Below, piece by piece: positions 60,706 to 64,000 of a stretch of 64,000 nucleotides of DNA. The stretch comes from Turnera subulata. Its lineage: Eukaryota; Streptophyta; Magnoliopsida; Malpighiales; Passifloraceae. The notes beneath the pieces were generated by a model, which saw only the letters and a program-made list of their open reading frames with translations, searched no databases and had not been told where the DNA came from. How positions within the stretch are numbered: the stretch's first letter is position 1; every line of letters begins with the position of its first letter. The stretch covers positions 1 to 64,000 of the forward strand of contig JAKUCV010007199.1 of NCBI GenBank assembly GCA_028386065.3, given 5' to 3'. Made by a program: the position numbers and the translations under genes.

Positions 60706-61383
60706 TCACAACTTCAAGGTTAAATCCAGTTCGAAATCAGATCTGGATCTCTTCCTGATCCCATCTCCATATGGTGTAAAACGGAAGGGTTTATCCAGTT
60801 CTTGAAGAAATGGCTTGGTGCAATCACTTGGCGAGGCCATGATGAAAGGACGCTCATGGAAGAATGCACGATACTGCCTTTCATCTGGGAAGCACCTGTT
60901 CATGATGTTGTTCCTGTGCTCCATCATCGCAACCTGTCGTTCAAGAGAAGCCATACTCTGCTGTGTAGGGGGGCGCAGGAGACGCTGGATCCTTCCCTGT
61001 GCAGAGGGAAAACCATACCCACCACCACCACTTAAGCCAAGTAGCCTAGGGGCATCTGGCTCACGAGTTGGGGAAGTGAGATCCACGAACTTATCATAAG
61101 GGTTGACATTGTAAAGCCGGGGATGAGCTCTTTGTGGTGGCGGTGGTGATGAGGGGCGGATGGGGTTCAGGCCGCCATGGCGCGGCCTTCTCGAGGCATC
61201 AGTATCCCCCTCCGGCGCCACCGCACTGTGCATGTACTCAATGTGGTTAATGAGCGACTGAGTGCTCATAAACACATTATCACATATCCTACATGCGATC
61301 TGTGAAGGACCAGAGAGCCTAATTCTTTGGTTACTTGCAGAGCCATTTCTCAGGTTATGATAATTCCAACCATATCCGGCCAT
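60706..61383 (-). CDS. C2H2 zinc-finger protein with C-terminal EAR motif
   Basis: A single uninterrupted 225-aa frame. One C2H2 finger lies at residues 31-52: Cys31 and Cys34 in CRICDNVF, His47 and His52 in INHIEYMH, spacing C-X2-C-X12-H-X4-H. The plant QALGGH signature is replaced by QSLINH. The middle is rich in Pro, Arg and Gly. The last seven residues LDLTLKL form an LxLxL-type EAR motif, which recruits TOPLESS-type co-repressors. A basic IRKRSRS just before it could serve as nuclear signal. It is likely a small nuclear repressor; targets are unknown. Start chosen at the first ATG, just before the AT-rich upstream region. Confidence 0.85.
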   Translation of the reverse strand: MAGYGWNYHNLRNGSASNQRIRLSGPSQIACRICDNVFMSTQSLINHIEYMHSAVAPEGDTDASRRPRHGGLNPIRPSSPPPPQRAHPRLYNVNPYDKFVDLTSPTREPDAPRLLGLSGGGGYGFPSAQGRIQRLLRPPTQQSMASLERQVAMMEHRNNIMNRCFPDERQYRAFFHERPFIMASPSDCTKPFLQELDKPFRFTPYGDGIRKRSRSDFELDLTLKL

Positions 61384-63280
61384 GATATTCGGAATTATTA
61401 CAAGTTGACAAAAAGATGGTGTAGGTGTAGGTGTAGCTATCAGTACTATAGAATATATGATCGATGGTCTTTGGCTGCTTTAGTATTTATAGGCAGTCAG
61501 ATTATTACTTGCCAAATTTTTTATTTTAATTTTTTTCTTACAATAATATACTTGCCATATATATCTAGATTTCATGGCTCAACAAAATGCACAGTAAGGC
61601 ATATATAGAAGCTAGTTAATGTGTCGAGACGGTGTAAAGCGTCTGACATTCTTCAATATATCTAGATTTGAGGTAATTAGTTCTCGTTAAATTTTTATTC
61701 ATGAACCAACAAAGAATTTTCTGGCTAGTTTTGGGAGGAGGATAATGATAAGTAACCATAATTAGTGAGTAAGGTAGTCATTCAAGTCGAAATCTATGTG
61801 CACCACCTAAAGATGGGAAACAATCTGGGGCACTGAAGAAAGTTGATAATTACATTTATTGATAGTATGATTGGTGGCAGCAATTAGGATAATTATCTGC
61901 CCACTCATTCTTTCTTTGTTTAAAAATTAATTCCACTATTTTGGATTATTATTTCCTTGACGGTGATGCAAATTAGATCACGTTTTCTGCTTTAATTTCT
62001 TTTCTTATTACAACCAAATTGGGTTGTTTTTGGTCACGTAAGCACACGGATCAGCATTTAATCAACTTTCCATTTTTCTTTTTCTCGCTGTCTCACTAAC
62101 TATTTGTACCTTAGAACCTGCTGGTTATTTATTTTCCCAAAGAAGAAAAGGAAAGATTGGATCAATTTACTTCAATTAATGGGATTTGCTACCATTCCTT
62201 CCTTCACCTGTGAGTGTGGATGCCTTATTAAATTATATCTTTACTATGATTCAAAGTTTTCTTGCTATTTCCTTGTACTCGTATGAGCAATAATTTCAGA
62301 GATCGAACAAAATTTTTTGCTAGTTACCTTATAGATTTTGCAGTATTACGGCGACATACTTATTTGGCAAAGACTTCTTGAAAAGTCGAAAATTGACAGC
62401 AAACATCATGATATAGAATAGTTGTTAAACGCAGGAAACAAAAATAAGCCAAAGTGAGTAGTTTATAGAAAAGTAATATTGATATCATGTCCAGGTTTAA
62501 AACTATGTCAATAATTGAATTTACTTGATTTTTTATGAGACGTTAGTTGTATGTTAATTTTTGTATTTTTTGTCACTTATTGATTTTTCTTATAGTACTC
62601 CAGTATTTATAATTGTTGTAGCTGACGAATGAGTATAGAGAATTAGAGGATTTGTTCAAGATCATATATAACTATTCGTATTTTGGATAGGTACAACCAG
62701 TTGTGATCATTATCAATGTTTTGATTAACTTAACCTTTTTTCTTTGTTTTTTTTGGAACTTAACCTTCTTTCCATTGGCGCATCCTCTATTTTTGTCATC
62801 TTAATTTTATTTATTTATTCTTGTATAGAAAAAAGGTTCGCAAAAATGTATCCCACGATAGATTTATATAGGTAAAATTGTTTATATTTATTATTGTTTT
62901 ATATTTATCTCCAATTTCTTTAACAACGAGTTCTTTCTTCTTTTGTTGCTCTTTTTTGTTGTAATCATAATTAACTTCCAACTTATTTTTCTACCAAGTA
63001 AAAAACAGAGTGTCTAGATTTTTTTTTTCAAATTCGATTTGACAATTTTTTTAAAAGAATTTTAATTATTTCCCCTACTTTTATATTCGGATCTTATGAT
63101 TATAATTATGCAATAGAGTAGGGTGAGAGATTTAAGAAGGATAAAAATATTAAAGATCATCATATTTTAAGAAAAAGAAGAAACAATTATAGTTCTAAAT
63201 TATCATAACAACATTTAATCTTAACAAATTCTCAACAGTAACAACAACAATTTAGTTTAATTCCAAAGTGAGCAGATCTT
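61384..63280. other. Promoter of the zinc-finger gene and AT-rich intergenic sequence
   Basis: No exon, RNA gene or clear repeat seen. Confidence 0.35.
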
Positions 63281-64000
63281 TTTATAAACCAACTAGGGTT
63301 TTCTCTTTTCTCTCCTTCTCTTAGAGAAAAACCCTAGATCTACAATTTGGGGCTGCCGCCGACTTTCTTCCAGCGGTGTGCCCCCACCAAAGTTTCTTTC
63401 AACTAGTTTGTTTTTGTTTTTGTTTTTAGTTTTGTTGGTTTACTCCCACTTTTTGTGGATTTTGTCTCACTTTTTATGAGTTGTTTTCTCTCCTTCTGGA
63501 GTTTTCTCATCTTTTTTGGTGTTTCAAATAAGTCTATGGGAGCCAAAGTTCATGGAGGAAGATTCGATTTGAAGAACGATTCTATATCTGCTACAGAAAT
63601 TTACCAACAAAGGGATATTTTCCCCACAAATATGTCTCAAATTTACCTGCTGGCATGGTGGTTGCTGCACGGACGCTACTGGATCTGGATCTGATGCTCG
63701 CTAGTGGTGTGCCTTTGTAAATCCTCTATTGAAGGAGATAAATCACGTTGTGTATTTTTATGTCGTAGATTAAGAAGAATTTTTTGTTGGATTTTTCTTA
63801 TGCTTTTGAAGATCTGTTTATATGAATGAAAAATCCTCCTCTTCTAAAAAACAATGTAACGAAATAACTTCTAAATCGCAACTTTTTTTTAACCTTATTT
63901 AGAAAAGGTAAAATAAAATATTTGGCTCAATAACAATAATTTTGAACTCATGCATGACTCTAACAGGCATATCTAGACTCTGCAACACTAAATTAAGAAA
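63281..64000 (+). other. Unassigned stretch resembling a transcript start
   Basis: 63281-63400 is pyrimidine-rich with AAAACCCTAGATCTAC and GGCTGCCGCCGAC, unlike its AT-rich surroundings; a 79-aa ORF follows (63455-63694). I recognise no domain. It could be the 5' end of a gene running out of the window or the leader of a truncated LINE, since plant LINE leaders often start with CCCTA and CCGCC-rich sequence. Neither is shown. Confidence 0.3.

Noticed and set aside
63455..63694. 79-aa ORF as a gene
   Set aside because: No recognisable motif, low-complexity Phe/Ser/Leu start and no splice evidence; described only as an unassigned stretch.

Overview
This looks like nuclear DNA of a flowering plant, most likely a eudicot. 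It is AT-rich, with GT-AG introns, plant-specific gene families (RIC/CRIB, CIP7-like, EAR-type zinc finger), a chromodomain gypsy retrotransposon, SINEs and a MITE-like element. I cannot name the species from sequence alone.

Layout. 1-1200 is a deleted LINE relic. 2690-11435 holds three minus-strand genes: a RIC-type CRIB protein (2690-4072), a glycolipid transfer protein (5907-8068) and a MazG-like dCTP pyrophosphatase (10299-11435). 12066-14149 holds a LINE RNase H relic and a broken 5' copy of a ribosomal protein L14 gene. 14150-31844 is a nested transposon block. The outer copia-type LTR element (223-bp LTRs, target duplication AATTA) was entered by a 10.5-kb gypsy/chromovirus element on the opposite strand (16671-27171, target duplication TACAT); a LINE fragment lies next to that insertion. 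Two assembly scars (171 Ns, and a single N) each sit between duplicated flanks.

The intact RPL14 gene follows on the plus strand (32108-33191). Next come a long minus-strand gene with three RRM-like repeats and a mitochondrial-looking N-terminus (34281-38677), a plus-strand PP2C-like probable pseudophosphatase (40644-42712), a minus-strand CIP7-like gene of 12 exons (44845-52086), a minus-strand ENTH/epsin-like gene that seems to lack an internal exon (57460-58794), and a single-exon C2H2 zinc finger with a C-terminal EAR repression motif (60706-61383).

The host genes are unrelated housekeeping and signalling genes and do not form a pathway. The most unusual signals are non-coding: (1) about sixteen short stem-loops in the outer copia element, with different stems but a near-constant C-[NNGAA]-G loop; (2) a hairpin minisatellite with a compensatory change in both gypsy LTRs; (3) a roughly 52-bp-period array of facing TGGGC/GCCCA motifs in the copia leader; (4) a minisatellite at 59910-60305 with six GCGCCAAA (E2F-like) cores. 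All gene models come from reading splice sites and protein motifs by eye; no alignment or search was run.
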